Shown piece by piece: positions 42,847 to 53,206 of a stretch of 64,000 nucleotides of DNA (position 1 is the first letter of the stretch; every line of letters starts with the position of its first letter). The stretch covers positions 2,356,001 through 2,420,000 of the forward strand of contig NZ_CP017674.1 in NCBI RefSeq assembly GCF_001792815.1, in the 5' to 3' direction. The notes under the pieces were generated by a model. That model searched no databases, was not told the DNA's origin, and saw only the letters and a program-made list of their open reading frames with translations. The DNA comes from Microbacterium sp. BH-3-3-3. GTDB taxonomy: Bacteria > Actinomycetota > Actinomycetes > Actinomycetales > Microbacteriaceae. The translations under genes and the position numbers were made by a program.

Positions 42847-43970
42847 GCGCGGGCGTCGTCCCGCGCGAGCGGGTGCGGGTCGCCGCGCCCGCGGCGCGGT
42901 CCCGCCTGCGAATCCCCGCGGTCTTCGGCGCGCTGTCCGCGGCGCTGGTGGTCCTCGTCGTCGTCTCGGCCGGCAGCGGTCAGCTCTCGATCCCACCCGA
43001 CCAGGTGCTGGGCGCCTTCGCGCGTGCCTGGAACGACGGTGTGCGCGCTCTCGGGCTGGATGCGCTCGCGGTGGCCCCGGGGGCGGCGATCGCGCACGTC
43101 AACGGCGAGGCGACGCTGTGGCTCATCCGCATGCCCCGCCTGATCATGGCGGTGCTCGTCGGGGCCACGCTCGCCGCCGCCGGTGTGGTCATGCAGGGCG
43201 TCTTCCGAAACCCCCTGGCGGAGCCCGGGGTCATCGGCATCTCGTCGGGAGCGGCGGTGGGGGCCTCGGCATCCATCGTCTTCGGGCTGACGTTCCTCGG
43301 ACCGCTCACCCTTCCGGTGCTCGCCTTCGCGGGCGGACTGGTCGCGATCGTCATCGTGTACGCCTCCGCCCGCGCCGACGGGCGCACCGAGGTCGTCACG
43401 CTCGTGCTCACCGGCATCGCCGTCAACGCCGTCGGGGGAGCCGCGATCGCCCTGTTCACCTACCTCGGGTCGACGCAGCAGCGGGAGCAGATCGTGTTCT
43501 GGCAGCTCGGGTCGCTGAACGGCACCCGCTGGGACGACCTGGCGATCGTGGCGCCGATCGCCGCGGTGGGGATCACCGCGTGCCTGTTCCTGGCGGGCAG
43601 CCTCGACCTGCTCGCCCTCGGCGAGCGTCAGGCCGAGCATCTCGGTGTGCGCGTCGAGCGGCTGCGCGTCGTCGCCATCGTCGTGATCGCGCTGCTCACG
43701 TGTGCGGCCGTCGCCTTCTGCGGGATCATCGGTTTCGTCGGCCTCGTCGTGCCGCACCTCATGCGCATGGTGCTCGGCCCCGGGCACCGGCTGCTGCTCC
43801 CCGCCAGCGCGCTCGGCGGGTCGGTGCTGCTCGTGGCGGGCGACCTCGTCGCGCGCACCGCCGTGCCGGGGTCCGAGCTGCCGATCGGCATGCTCACCGC
43901 CCTCATCGGCGGCCCCTTCTTCTTCTGGCTGCTGCGGCGCGCGCGTCGCCGATCGGGAGGATGGGGATGA
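42843..43970 (+). CDS. hmuU: Haem ABC transporter permease
   Basis: 375 residues from GTG 42843, overlapping the hmuT stop. FecCD family, about ten helices: LWLIRMPRLIMAVLVGATLAAAGVVMQGVFRNPLAEPGVIGISSGA is the family's N-terminal signature (visible from residue 95), and GFVGLVVPHLMRMVLGPGHR is the ATPase-contact segment. Imports haem with HmuT and HmuV. The stop overlaps the ATPase start. Confidence 0.9.
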   Translation: MSAGVVPRERVRVAAPAARSRLRIPAVFGALSAALVVLVVVSAGSGQLSIPPDQVLGAFARAWNDGVRALGLDALAVAPGAAIAHVNGEATLWLIRMPRLIMAVLVGATLAAAGVVMQGVFRNPLAEPGVIGISSGAAVGASASIVFGLTFLGPLTLPVLAFAGGLVAIVIVYASARADGRTEVVTLVLTGIAVNAVGGAAIALFTYLGSTQQREQIVFWQLGSLNGTRWDDLAIVAPIAAVGITACLFLAGSLDLLALGERQAEHLGVRVERLRVVAIVVIALLTCAAVAFCGIIGFVGLVVPHLMRMVLGPGHRLLLPASALGGSVLLVAGDLVARTAVPGSELPIGMLTALIGGPFFFWLLRRARRRSGGWG

Positions 43971-44773
43971 CGCCGGTGCTGCGCGCACGCGGAGTGTCGG
44001 TCGAGGTGGGCGGACGCCGGGTCCTCGACGGCGTCCACCTCGATCTCTCGGCGGGCGAGCTGCTCGCGCTGGTCGGACCGAACGGCGCGGGCAAATCGAC
44101 GCTGCTGTCGGTGCTGGCGGGAGACCGGGCGCCGGTGGAGGGCTCCGTCGAGCTCGACGGAGCGACGCTCGACGCCTGGCCGGTCGCCGAGCGCGCGCGG
44201 CGACGGTCGGTGCTCACGCAGAGCAACGAGGTGTCGTTCCCCTTCGCCGTCCACGACGTGGTGCGGATGGGACGGGCACCCTGGCGCCGGCATCCCGCGG
44301 CCTCGCGGGACGACGCCGCGGTGGCCGAGGCGATGGCCGCCGGCGAGGTCGAGGCATTCGCCGAACGACCCGTCACCGCGCTCTCGGGCGGTGAGCGCGC
44401 CCGCACGGCCTTCGCCCGCTCCTTCGCCCAGGAGTGCGCGATCGCGCTGCTCGACGAGCCCACCGCGAGCCTCGACATCCGCCATCAGCACCGGGTGCTC
44501 GCGCGCACACGCGAGCGGGTGGATGCCGGGGGAGCCGCCGTCGTGGTGCTGCACGATCTGGGACTCGCCGCGGCCTACGCCGACCGCATCGCCCTGCTCG
44601 ACGACGGTCGCGTCGTCGCCGCCGGGCCGCCGCGCGAGGTGCTCGATCCGGCCCAGCTCACGCGGGTGTACCGGCATCCGATCGACGTCATCGACGGACC
44701 TCGCGGCACGCTGCTGGTCGTCGTCGCCCCCTCCCTCGCCCTTCCTCCCGAGCCCGGAGAACGCATCGCATGA
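43967..44773 (+). CDS. hmuV: Haem ABC transporter ATP-binding protein
   Basis: 268 residues from ATG 43967 (ATG 43961 in the same frame sits on the GGGAGG ribosome binding site and is rejected). Walker A GPNGAGKST at about 37-45, signature LSGGERART, Walker B CAIALLDEPTASLD and switch His in VVVLHDLGLAAAYAD. Typical of HmuV/FecE proteins in length and in the R-R-S-V-L-T-Q Q-loop region. Drives haem import through HmuU. Confidence 0.9.
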   Translation: MTPVLRARGVSVEVGGRRVLDGVHLDLSAGELLALVGPNGAGKSTLLSVLAGDRAPVEGSVELDGATLDAWPVAERARRRSVLTQSNEVSFPFAVHDVVRMGRAPWRRHPAASRDDAAVAEAMAAGEVEAFAERPVTALSGGERARTAFARSFAQECAIALLDEPTASLDIRHQHRVLARTRERVDAGGAAVVVLHDLGLAAAYADRIALLDDGRVVAAGPPREVLDPAQLTRVYRHPIDVIDGPRGTLLVVVAPSLALPPEPGERIA

Positions 44774-45936
44774 AGAACCTCACCCGCTCCTTCGTCGCCG
44801 TCGCGACCGCGCTGGTCGTGGCGGCGAGCGTCGTCGCCGTCACCGACGCCCCCGCGTGGGCCGCCGGGTCCGTGTCGGTCACCGGCCCCTCCGGCTCGGC
44901 CTCGGTCGATGCGGACTACGCCACCGAGGTGACGGTGTCGGGGTCGGGCTTCCAGTCGATCCCGAACGGCTTCGGCGGCATCTACGTGCTCTTCGGCTGG
45001 GTCGACGACGCCGGCGGCGGGTCGTGGCGACCGAGCGCGGGCGGTGTCGTCGGCGAGGACTACCGGTACGTCCCCGACGCGGAGTCCGCCGAGAACAACG
45101 GGTATCAGCGGTTCCTCGCCTTCCCCGGCAGCCAGACCGAGAGCTCCGCCAACGGCACGCTCGGCGCCGACGGGTCGTGGTCCATCGGCATGGTCATCCC
45201 GGGGGCGGTGTTCGAGAGTCAGGATCGCGAGGGGCGCATCAGCGAGGTGGACTGCCGGCGTGTCACGTGCGGCATCATCACCATCGGAGCGCACGGCGTG
45301 AAGAACGCCAACAACGAGACCTTCACCCCGCTGTCCTTCCAGGCGGCGGCCCCCGCCGAATCGACCCCCGCCGAATCGGCACCCGCCGGGTCGGCGCCGG
45401 CGGCGGCGGGAGCGGTGCGCGTCGGCGTCGAGGCGGGGAGCGTCGTCGCCGGCTCCTCGATCGTCTTCACGGGGCAGGGGTTCACCCCCGGGGAGCAGAT
45501 CGTCGCCGCCCTCGACGGCGGGCTCACGGCGGTGGGGCCGTTGACCGCCGGAACGCAGGGCGAGGTGGCCGCCGCCCTCCCGGTTCCCCGCGACATCCGC
45601 GACGGGACCCATCTGATCACGCTGCGCGGGGCGGGCTCCGGCGGTGTCGCCGAGGCGGAGGTGAGCGTGACGGGGGGAACGAGCGCGACCGTCGCCGAGA
45701 CGACGCCGGTCGTTCCGACCTGGGCGATCGTGGTGCTGCTGGCGTGCATCGTGCTGTCGATGGCGCTGGTGGTCACCAGCGTCATCACCGCCCTCGTCCG
45801 TGCTCGCGCGCGCCGTCGGGCCCGCCGCGCGCCTCGGGTCGCGCCCGCGGGGGCGTCGGCGCCGCCCGCGGGCTCGGGGGCGCCCGCGGCGTCGCCGACC
45901 GAACCCCTGCCTCTCTCGGCGGGAGCACCCCGATGA
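44770..45936 (+). CDS. Membrane-anchored surface protein of haem locus (HtaB/HtaC-like)
   Basis: 388 residues from ATG 44770, overlapping the hmuV stop. Signal peptide to about residue 32 (ending AWAAG); an extracellular domain at 35-195 with TVSGSGFQSIP, YVLFGWVDDAGGGSWRPSAG and GADGSWSIGM; a Pro/Ala/Ser linker; a second Ig-like domain around 220-305 (GSSIVFTGQGFTPGEQIVAAL); a transmembrane helix at about 320-345; and a basic, Pro-rich tail. Its first domain resembles the middle part of the 607-residue Hta protein at 39780. It may relay haem or tether the receptor. The position in the operon matches htaB/htaC of Corynebacterium, but no clear Htaa domain is seen. Confidence 0.7.
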   Translation: MKNLTRSFVAVATALVVAASVVAVTDAPAWAAGSVSVTGPSGSASVDADYATEVTVSGSGFQSIPNGFGGIYVLFGWVDDAGGGSWRPSAGGVVGEDYRYVPDAESAENNGYQRFLAFPGSQTESSANGTLGADGSWSIGMVIPGAVFESQDREGRISEVDCRRVTCGIITIGAHGVKNANNETFTPLSFQAAAPAESTPAESAPAGSAPAAAGAVRVGVEAGSVVAGSSIVFTGQGFTPGEQIVAALDGGLTAVGPLTAGTQGEVAAALPVPRDIRDGTHLITLRGAGSGGVAEAEVSVTGGTSATVAETTPVVPTWAIVVLLACIVLSMALVVTSVITALVRARARRRARRAPRVAPAGASAPPAGSGAPAASPTEPLPLSAGAPR

Positions 45937-47153
45937 GGTCGATGACGATGCTGCGGGCGGGGATAGCCGTCGCGGTGGCCCTCGTGGCGGGCGTCCCCCT
46001 GTCGGCCGCGGCCGCGGGCCCGGGCGACGTGATCGTCACGGTGCCGGGGCCGACGGGATCGGGCGGGGGCGACGGCGCGATCTCGAACGCGCAACTGCGG
46101 TGGGGGCTGAACGCCGAGTCGGGTGGGGGAGCCTTCGCGGGCGGATGCAACTTCCTCAGCGCCGGACGCGCGGGCGACGCGGGGGGATCCCGGGTGTGGA
46201 CGCGCGACGACGGGCTCTACCGCGCGCAGGAGGGGGCGGTGCGCGTCGAGAAGCCCACCGCCGACGGCAGGTTCGCCACCGCGTTGTGGGAGACGAAGTG
46301 CCTCGATCCGACGGGAGCCGCCGTGACGGTGTCGTCGACCTCGAGCACGACGGGCAATCAGATCGTCATCGAGGGCGGGACCGGACAGCGCCGCGACGGA
46401 GCGCTCGACATCCGGTGGTCGGGGTCGTTCACCGTGGCCTTCTACGGCGGCATGACGTACTGGAGTGTGACCGACCCTCGGCTCACGCTCGACGCCTCGG
46501 GAGCGGGCCGGTTGGTCGCGACGGCGAGCGGGTTCGGCACGTCGATGGACGATGTCACGGTGTGGAATCCGATCGCCGAGCAAGAGGTGGTGCTCGCCGA
46601 CATCCGCTCCGCCGACGTGGGCGCCGACCGCGGCTTCTCGGTCACGCCCGAGTTCCGGGGAGTGGTGAGCGTCGGAGCCGGCCAGGTGGCCCGCTCGGGG
46701 ATCAACGAGGCCTACTGGGGATCGTTCCCGCAGTCGTTCGTCGACTTCCACCGGCAGACGGGGCAGCAGGGATATTGGCTCACCACCGGGGGAGTCCGGG
46801 ATGCCGCGAAGCCGGCGTCGCCGGTCACGGTGAGCTACGACGCCACCGCGCCCGTCGCGGCTCCCCCCTCGAGCGGGGGCGCCGGAGGGGTCGCCGGGGC
46901 GGCGCCCGAGAACCCGTTGCGCCGCGCGCCGGCGAGCATCCCCGCCGCCGCGTCCGCGGCTTCGTTCCTCGCGATGAACGCTCCGGTGACCACCCAGCCG
47001 CAGGCGGCCGGTCTCGTGCCGCCCGCGCGGGGTGGCCTGCCGCCCGTGGTCGCGCCGTTGCTGGGGGCCGCCGCGGCCCTGGGGATCGCGATCGTCGCCG
47101 TGCTGAACATGATGGGCGGCCTCCCCTGGCAGCAGCGTCGCGTCGGGCCCTGA
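45933..47153 (+). CDS. Membrane-anchored Htaa-domain haem-binding protein
   Basis: 406 residues from ATG 45933, overlapping the previous stop. Signal peptide to about residue 27, then one Htaa domain (30-290): LRWGLNAESGGGAF, FGTSMDDVTVWNP and FPQSFVDFHRQTGQQGYWLTTGG, closely parallel to the 607-residue Hta protein. A disordered Ala/Pro linker leads to a transmembrane helix near 365-390 and a short basic tail. Likely the membrane-bound haem receptor that passes haem to HmuT. Last gene of the iron-regulated operon; a hairpin follows. Two cysteines (in GGCNF and TKCLD) may form a disulphide that the other Hta protein lacks. Confidence 0.8.
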   Translation: MRSMTMLRAGIAVAVALVAGVPLSAAAAGPGDVIVTVPGPTGSGGGDGAISNAQLRWGLNAESGGGAFAGGCNFLSAGRAGDAGGSRVWTRDDGLYRAQEGAVRVEKPTADGRFATALWETKCLDPTGAAVTVSSTSSTTGNQIVIEGGTGQRRDGALDIRWSGSFTVAFYGGMTYWSVTDPRLTLDASGAGRLVATASGFGTSMDDVTVWNPIAEQEVVLADIRSADVGADRGFSVTPEFRGVVSVGAGQVARSGINEAYWGSFPQSFVDFHRQTGQQGYWLTTGGVRDAAKPASPVTVSYDATAPVAAPPSSGGAGGVAGAAPENPLRRAPASIPAAASAASFLAMNAPVTTQPQAAGLVPPARGGLPPVVAPLLGAAAALGIAIVAVLNMMGGLPWQQRRVGP

Positions 47154-47173
47154 GCCTCCGGTCCGCGGGCTCC

Positions 47174-47216
47174 GTCCCGCGGCACCGCGGCGTCTCGCAT
47201 CGGGGTGCGGCGGGAC
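47174..47216 (+). terminator. Hairpin terminator of the haem operon
   Basis: GTCCCGCGGCACC (47174-47186) pairs with GGTGCGGCGGGAC (47204-47216) at 12 of 13 positions, 20 bases after the operon's last stop. Confidence 0.65.
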
Positions 47217-47254
47217 CCGGCCGGGGGGGGGTGCGCGATGTCGGCGGCCGCGCC

Positions 47255-47260
47255 TAGGGT
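47255..47260 (+). promoter_or_regulatory. -10 element of LLM oxidoreductase gene, leaderless type
   Basis: TAGGGT ends exactly 6 bases before ATG 47267. Confidence 0.45.
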
Positions 47261-47266
47261 GAGCGC

Positions 47267-48250
47267 ATGGAATTCGGCATCTTCGTTCCGCAGGGCTGGC
47301 GCTTCGATCTGGTGGGCATCGACCCCGCCGAGCACTGGCGGGTGATGAACTCGCTCGCGCAGAGCGCCGACGACGGGCCCTGGGCGTCGCTGTGGGTCTA
47401 CGACCACTTCCACACCACCCCGGTGCCCAGCGCCGAGGCGACCCACGAGGCCTGGACGCTCATGGCCGCCTTCGCCGCGGCGACCGACCGCGTGCGCCTC
47501 GGTCAGATGTGCACGTGCATGGGCTACCGCAATCCCGCGTACCTCGCCAAGGTCGCCGCCACCGTCGACATCATCTCGGGAGGTCGCGCCGAGATGGGCA
47601 TCGGCGGCGGCTGGTACGAGCACGAATGGCGCGCCTACGGCTACGGCTTCCCGCCCATCGCCGAGCGTCTCGGGCGCCTGCGCGAGGGCGTCGAGATCAT
47701 GCACCAGGCGTGGACCACCGGTGAAGCCACCCTGTCGGGCAAGTACTACGAGGTCGACGGCGCGATCGTGCAGCCGCGTCCGCTGCAGCCGGGCGGCATT
47801 CCGCTGTGGATCGCCGGCGGTGGCGAGAAGGTCACGCTCAAGATCGCGGCGAAGTACGCCTCGTACACGAATTTCGGCGGCTCGCTCGACGAGTTCGACC
47901 ACAAGTCCGAGGTCCTGCGCGGGCACTGCGAGGCGCTCGGTCGCGATGCCGGCGAGATCACCCGCTCGACCAACTTCAACACGATCGTCGCCGCGACCGA
48001 GGCCGAGGCGAACGACCGTCTCGCGGCGGTCGTCGCGCGGCTGCGCCCGCACGTGGGAGACGAGCGGGCAGACGCCATCGAGGCCGACTACCGCTCCTCC
48101 GACGGCTTCGGCACGCCCGAGCAGATCGTCGAGCGGTTGCGCGAACGCGCCGCCCACGGCCTCGGCTACGCGATCCACTACTTCCCCGAGGCGGCGTACG
48201 ACACCTCGGGCATCTCGCTGTTCGAGCGCGCGGTCATCCCGCACCTCTGA
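47267..48250 (+). CDS. LLM class flavin-dependent oxidoreductase, F420-type
   Basis: 327 residues of the luciferase-like monooxygenase TIM barrel. EFGIFVPQGW at the start, DHFHTTP, LGQMCTCMGYRNPAYLAKVAATVDIISGGRAEMGIGGGW and the phosphate-binding IPLWIAGGGEKVTLKIAAKY. Actinobacterial members with this pattern usually use coenzyme F420 rather than FMN. They reduce or oxidise varied substrates, so the reaction is not defined. It is a single gene with its own promoter, convergent with an esterase gene. Confidence 0.82.
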   Translation: MEFGIFVPQGWRFDLVGIDPAEHWRVMNSLAQSADDGPWASLWVYDHFHTTPVPSAEATHEAWTLMAAFAAATDRVRLGQMCTCMGYRNPAYLAKVAATVDIISGGRAEMGIGGGWYEHEWRAYGYGFPPIAERLGRLREGVEIMHQAWTTGEATLSGKYYEVDGAIVQPRPLQPGGIPLWIAGGGEKVTLKIAAKYASYTNFGGSLDEFDHKSEVLRGHCEALGRDAGEITRSTNFNTIVAATEAEANDRLAAVVARLRPHVGDERADAIEADYRSSDGFGTPEQIVERLRERAAHGLGYAIHYFPEAAYDTSGISLFERAVIPHL

Positions 48251-48339
48251 GCCGGCGGCCGGCCCCGGGCGGGTCGAGCGCGGCCCCGCATCGTCCAGGG
48301 CGACGCGTCGCGACCCCGCACCTGCGGGCGAGCGGGACG

Positions 48340-49803
48340 TCAGACCAGCGGAGCCACCTCGGCATAGGCGTCGAGCTCGACGGGCGGAACGGCTGCCGGA
48401 GCGTCGAACACGCGCGCGCGTCGGGACGCGGCATCCCAGGCCGGCCACCCGGGATCGCCGTCGCGCACCAACGAGATCGCGGCGCCGTGCAGCTGGGCGG
48501 CCAGGTCGGAGGGCGGTGCGATTCCGGCGATGGTCGTGACCCCGTCGGCGTCGAGGTGGTCGAACCAGAACGGGACGTCGAGGCAGTGGCAGGCGACCCC
48601 GAGCTTCGGCGACGGCGACCGCCAGGCGAAGCGGTACACCCACGTGGCCGCACCGCTCCGCGCTCGCGCGACGCGGAGCACCGTCGCGCGGATCACCCGA
48701 TCCGACGCGTAGCCGCCGAGCACCGCCGCGGCCCCGCGCCGCCGTGTGCGCGCGAGATACGCCCGACGCCTCGAACGGCCGAGCCCCAGGACGGCCAGGG
48801 CGAACGGCACCGGGACGAGGCGCAGCACGCGACGGAACCTCGCGGTCAGCATGGTGAACTCGTCGTCGGTCGATCCGATCAGGAGCGGCATGTCGGCGGC
48901 CACCCCGTCGGCGAGGGCGTCGAGCGGATGCCGCGGCACCAGGTCGCCGTCGATCACCGGGCCGATCGGCAGCCCGTCGTCGAGCAGCGCGGTGATCGAG
49001 GCCAGAACATGCCCGCGCTCCGGGGTGCCGGCCGCCTTCTGCAGGACGACCAGCCGTTCTTCCGGGAGTGACGCGAACCCCCGCCGATCGGCCGCGACCC
49101 CGCCGAGCGCGGCGACGCGGTCGGCGAAGCGCCGCGCCTGGTCGGCATGCACCGCGCCGATGGCGGGCGAGAGGGCCAGGGCGGCGTGGAAGAGTCCGGA
49201 TGCCGCGGGGCTCGTCATCAGCGCGAGAACCGACCCGCCCCCTGCCGACTGCCCCGCCACCGTCACGCGGGAGGGGTCGCCCCCGAACGCGCAGATCTCG
49301 TCGCGCACCCACTCGAGTGCGGCGATCTGATCGCGCAGGCCCCGGTTCGCGGGAGCGCCCTCGATGAGTCCGTATCCGTCGAATCCGATGCGGTACGAGA
49401 TCACGACCGTGACGACCCCGTCGCGCGCGAACGCGTCGCCGTCGTACCAGCGGCTGGCGGGAGACCCCGAGGTGTAGCCCCCGCCGTGGATCCACACGAG
49501 CACGGGGAGGGCGGCATCCGGGGTCGCGTCGACCGGAGCGAAGACGTTGACGTTCAGCGTCGCGTCTCCGGGCACGCTCGGCTCGGGGATGAGGGTGATG
49601 CCCGCGTCGCCGCGCTGGGCGGTGGGGCCGTACGTCGTCGCGTCGCGTTCACCCTCCCAGGGCTCGACCGGGGTCGGCGCGGCGAAGCGCAGGGCCCCGA
49701 CGGGCGCCTGGGCGAACGGGATGCCGAGGAACACGGCGGTGGTCCCGCGTCGGAACCCGCGCACCGCCCCTCTCGAGGTCACGGCGAGGGGAGCGGCATC
49801 CAT
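48340..49803 (-). CDS. Type B carboxylesterase
   Basis: 487 residues, the full length of the COesterase family. IPFAQAPVGALRFAAP at 28-43, oxyanion loop WIHGGGYTSGS, nucleophile elbow GQSAGGGS with Ser186 and a Glu after it in GSTDDEF. The catalytic His is likely in VACHCLDVPFWF near the C-terminus. No signal peptide, so cytoplasmic. It hydrolyses carboxyl esters such as p-nitrobenzyl or pyrethroid-type substrates. Its start is 4 bases after the stop of the gene upstream, so the two share a transcript. Confidence 0.87.
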   Translation of the reverse strand: MDAAPLAVTSRGAVRGFRRGTTAVFLGIPFAQAPVGALRFAAPTPVEPWEGERDATTYGPTAQRGDAGITLIPEPSVPGDATLNVNVFAPVDATPDAALPVLVWIHGGGYTSGSPASRWYDGDAFARDGVVTVVISYRIGFDGYGLIEGAPANRGLRDQIAALEWVRDEICAFGGDPSRVTVAGQSAGGGSVLALMTSPAASGLFHAALALSPAIGAVHADQARRFADRVAALGGVAADRRGFASLPEERLVVLQKAAGTPERGHVLASITALLDDGLPIGPVIDGDLVPRHPLDALADGVAADMPLLIGSTDDEFTMLTARFRRVLRLVPVPFALAVLGLGRSRRRAYLARTRRRGAAAVLGGYASDRVIRATVLRVARARSGAATWVYRFAWRSPSPKLGVACHCLDVPFWFDHLDADGVTTIAGIAPPSDLAAQLHGAAISLVRDGDPGWPAWDAASRRARVFDAPAAVPPVELDAYAEVAPLV

Positions 49804-49807
49804 CCCC

Positions 49808-50797
49808 TCATCCTGCCGCGTCGCGCCCGTCCCCCGCGCGCGAGGTGCCCGAAGCCCCGTCCCACCACCGCAGCACGCGCAGCGCGAAGAACGTCAGCCA
49901 CCGTGACGGCTCGCCGGCGGGCACGTCGACGGGGAACCACTCCCGGCCCTCGGGCGGGTACGCCTGATGCCAGGTGCCGTCGGGGTCGCGCGAGGCCCTC
50001 ACCCGGTCGATCGCGTCGGTGAGACGCGGGTCGGGGTCGTCACCGTCGTGCAGCGCCGCGGCGCGGAAGTGGTCGAGCGCGCGCAGCGCGCTGTAGCGGA
50101 AACGGAAGGGATAGCCCAGGTGATGCGCCCAGACGTGCCGCTCGCCGGTGGACAGGCGGTGGAGCAGACGCCGTTCGAGCAGGTACTCCTCTGCCGCCTT
50201 GCGCGCGGCGTGCAGCTCGGGCGTTCCGCCGGTGCGCCACTCGTCGTCGAGGATGCCGATGACGGAGTTGATCGTCGAGTGGAACGACGACCGGGTCGAC
50301 CCCTCGACCCACTCGCAGTTCCACCCGCCGTCGGGCAGTCGGTGGGCGACGAACCAGGTCCGGATGCCGTCGACGTCGGCTCCCAGCCACGCTCCGCTCG
50401 CGAGGGTGAACGCGTTGATGCACGCATCGACCTCGCCGTGCCAGAAAGGACGGTCCTCGTACTCCCAGCGGGCGTTGCGCTCCAGGAGACCGGCGGTGTC
50501 GGGGCGCAGGGCCGTGGCATCCACTCCCCATTCGCGCAGGCTCATGAGCGACCACGACGTAGCGGTCCACGGCTGCGGCTCCTGCCCGGTGAAGTCCGCC
50601 GGGAAGTGCGCGCCACCGGCCCAGAGCCCGTCGTCGCCCTGGGCGGCGAGCAGGCGTGCGCCGAACCCCTCGTGGGCGACGCGGGCGCGGATGGCCCGCC
50701 ATCGCTCCTCGGGTGCGTCGAGCAGATCGCGCTCGACCTTCCACCGCAGGCTCGGGTCGCTGTCGGCCAGCCAGGCGAGCACGTCGTCGTCGTTCAT
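49808..50797 (-). CDS. Alpha/alpha-toroid protein, terpenoid cyclase/prenyltransferase fold
   Basis: 329 residues from ATG 50797, with GGGAGGG upstream. Repeated GDDGLWAGGAHFP, PDGGWNCEWVEGS and PDGTWHQAYPPEG units are the QW-like motifs of the squalene-cyclase/prenyltransferase alpha-alpha barrel. Only one barrel is present and the DxDD motif of cyclases is absent, so it is unlikely to cyclise squalene. Such solitary toroid proteins are common in actinobacteria and their function is unknown. It shares an operon with the esterase at 48340. Confidence 0.75.
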   Translation of the reverse strand: MNDDDVLAWLADSDPSLRWKVERDLLDAPEERWRAIRARVAHEGFGARLLAAQGDDGLWAGGAHFPADFTGQEPQPWTATSWSLMSLREWGVDATALRPDTAGLLERNARWEYEDRPFWHGEVDACINAFTLASGAWLGADVDGIRTWFVAHRLPDGGWNCEWVEGSTRSSFHSTINSVIGILDDEWRTGGTPELHAARKAAEEYLLERRLLHRLSTGERHVWAHHLGYPFRFRYSALRALDHFRAAALHDGDDPDPRLTDAIDRVRASRDPDGTWHQAYPPEGREWFPVDVPAGEPSRWLTFFALRVLRWWDGASGTSRAGDGRDAAG

Positions 50798-50852
50798 GGT
50801 CCCTCCCGCTTGTCGGCAGGGTACGCCCGCGGCCCGTGGTGCGTACAGGCCC

Positions 50853-50871
50853 CGGCCGCGACCCGCGGCCG
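50853..50871 (-). terminator. Hairpin after galK
   Basis: CGGCCGCG-acc-CGCGGCCG, a perfect 8-base stem, 6 bases past the galK stop. Confidence 0.55.
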
Positions 50872-50876
50872 CGTCG

Positions 50877-52036
<1,160 letters not shown>

Positions 52037-52040
<4 letters not shown>

Positions 52041-53206
52041 GCCGTCACCTCCGGAACGGTGTCGAGGGCGGCGCGCAGACGCTCGGCCTGCGACTCGGGG
52101 GTCACGTCGCCGATCCAGGCGCCCATGGCGGCCTCGGATCCGGCGAGGTACTTCAGCTTGTCGGCGGCACGGCGGGGCGAGGTGATCTGCAGGTTGAGGC
52201 GCACGGCTTTGCGTCCGCGCCCGACCGGGGCCTGGTGCCACGCGGCGATGTAGGGCGTGGGGGAGTCGTACAGCGCATCGATGCCGCGCAGCAGCCGCAG
52301 GTAGAAGGGGGCGAGCTCGTCGCGCTCGGCGTCGGTGGTCTCGGCCAGGTCGGCGACGTGGCGGTGCGGCAGCACGTGCACCTCGACGGGCCAGCGCGCG
52401 GCGAAGGGCACGAACGCCGTCCAGTGCTCGCCCCGCAGCACGACGCGGTCGCCGGCCGACTCGAACTCGAGGATGCGCTGGAACAGATCGTTCGAGCTGC
52501 GCGAGATCGTGTCGAGCAGGCGGTGCGTGCGCGGGGTGACGTACGGGTAGGCGTAGATCTGCCCGTGCGGGTGGGCGAGGGTGACCCCGATCTCCTGCCC
52601 CCGGTTCTCGAACGGGAACACCTGGCGGATGCCGGGCAGAGCCGACAACGCCGCCGTGCGGTCGGCCCACGCTTCGATCACGGTGCGGGCGCGGGTGCGC
52701 GAGAGCGAACCGAACGAGCCCTCGTGCGCGGGACTGAAGCAGACGACCTCGCAGCGACCGACCGAGGTGCGGGTGCGACCGAGTCCGAGGTGCTCGAGGT
52801 CGTCGTCGCCGCGCGGCGGGTCGACGGCGGCGGGAACGTCGCCGAGCGCGACGTCGAGCGCGGGACCGAACGACGGGGACTTGTTCTCGAACACCGCGAC
52901 GTCGTAGAGCGACGGGATCTCCGACGGGTTCGTCGGCGTCTGCGGCGACAGCGGGTCGAGATGCGCGGGGGGCAGGAACGCGCGGTTCTGGCGGTTGGAT
53001 GCCACGGTGATCCAGTCGCCGGTCAGCACGTCCTGGCGCATGGTCGCGGTGGTCGGCCGCGGGTCGAGCGTGCGGGCGTCGACCGAGCGCTCGGCGCCGA
53101 GCGCGGTGCCGGGATCGTCGAAGTAGATGAGCTCGCGGCCGTCGGCGAGCAGCGTCGGGCGCTTGACGACTCCGGCGCCGAGACGCACCGCGGAGGGGGT
53201 GTGCAT
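52037..53206 (-). CDS. galT: Galactose-1-phosphate uridylyltransferase
   Basis: 389 residues from ATG 53206 (a GTG at 53212 is the alternative). N-terminal region with RQDVLTGDWITVASNRQNRAFLPP, and the active-site VTLAHPHGQIYAYP with the HPH histidines that carry the UMP; the C-terminal domain has VEVHVLPHRHVADLAE. It transfers UMP from UDP-glucose to galactose 1-phosphate. First gene of galT-galK, divergent from a LacI regulator across a short gap with two operator-like palindromes, one overlapping the start codon. No ribosome binding site is visible. Confidence 0.92.

Noticed and set aside
49808..50797. Squalene-hopene cyclase
   Set aside because: Only half the usual length, and the catalytic DxDD motif is missing.
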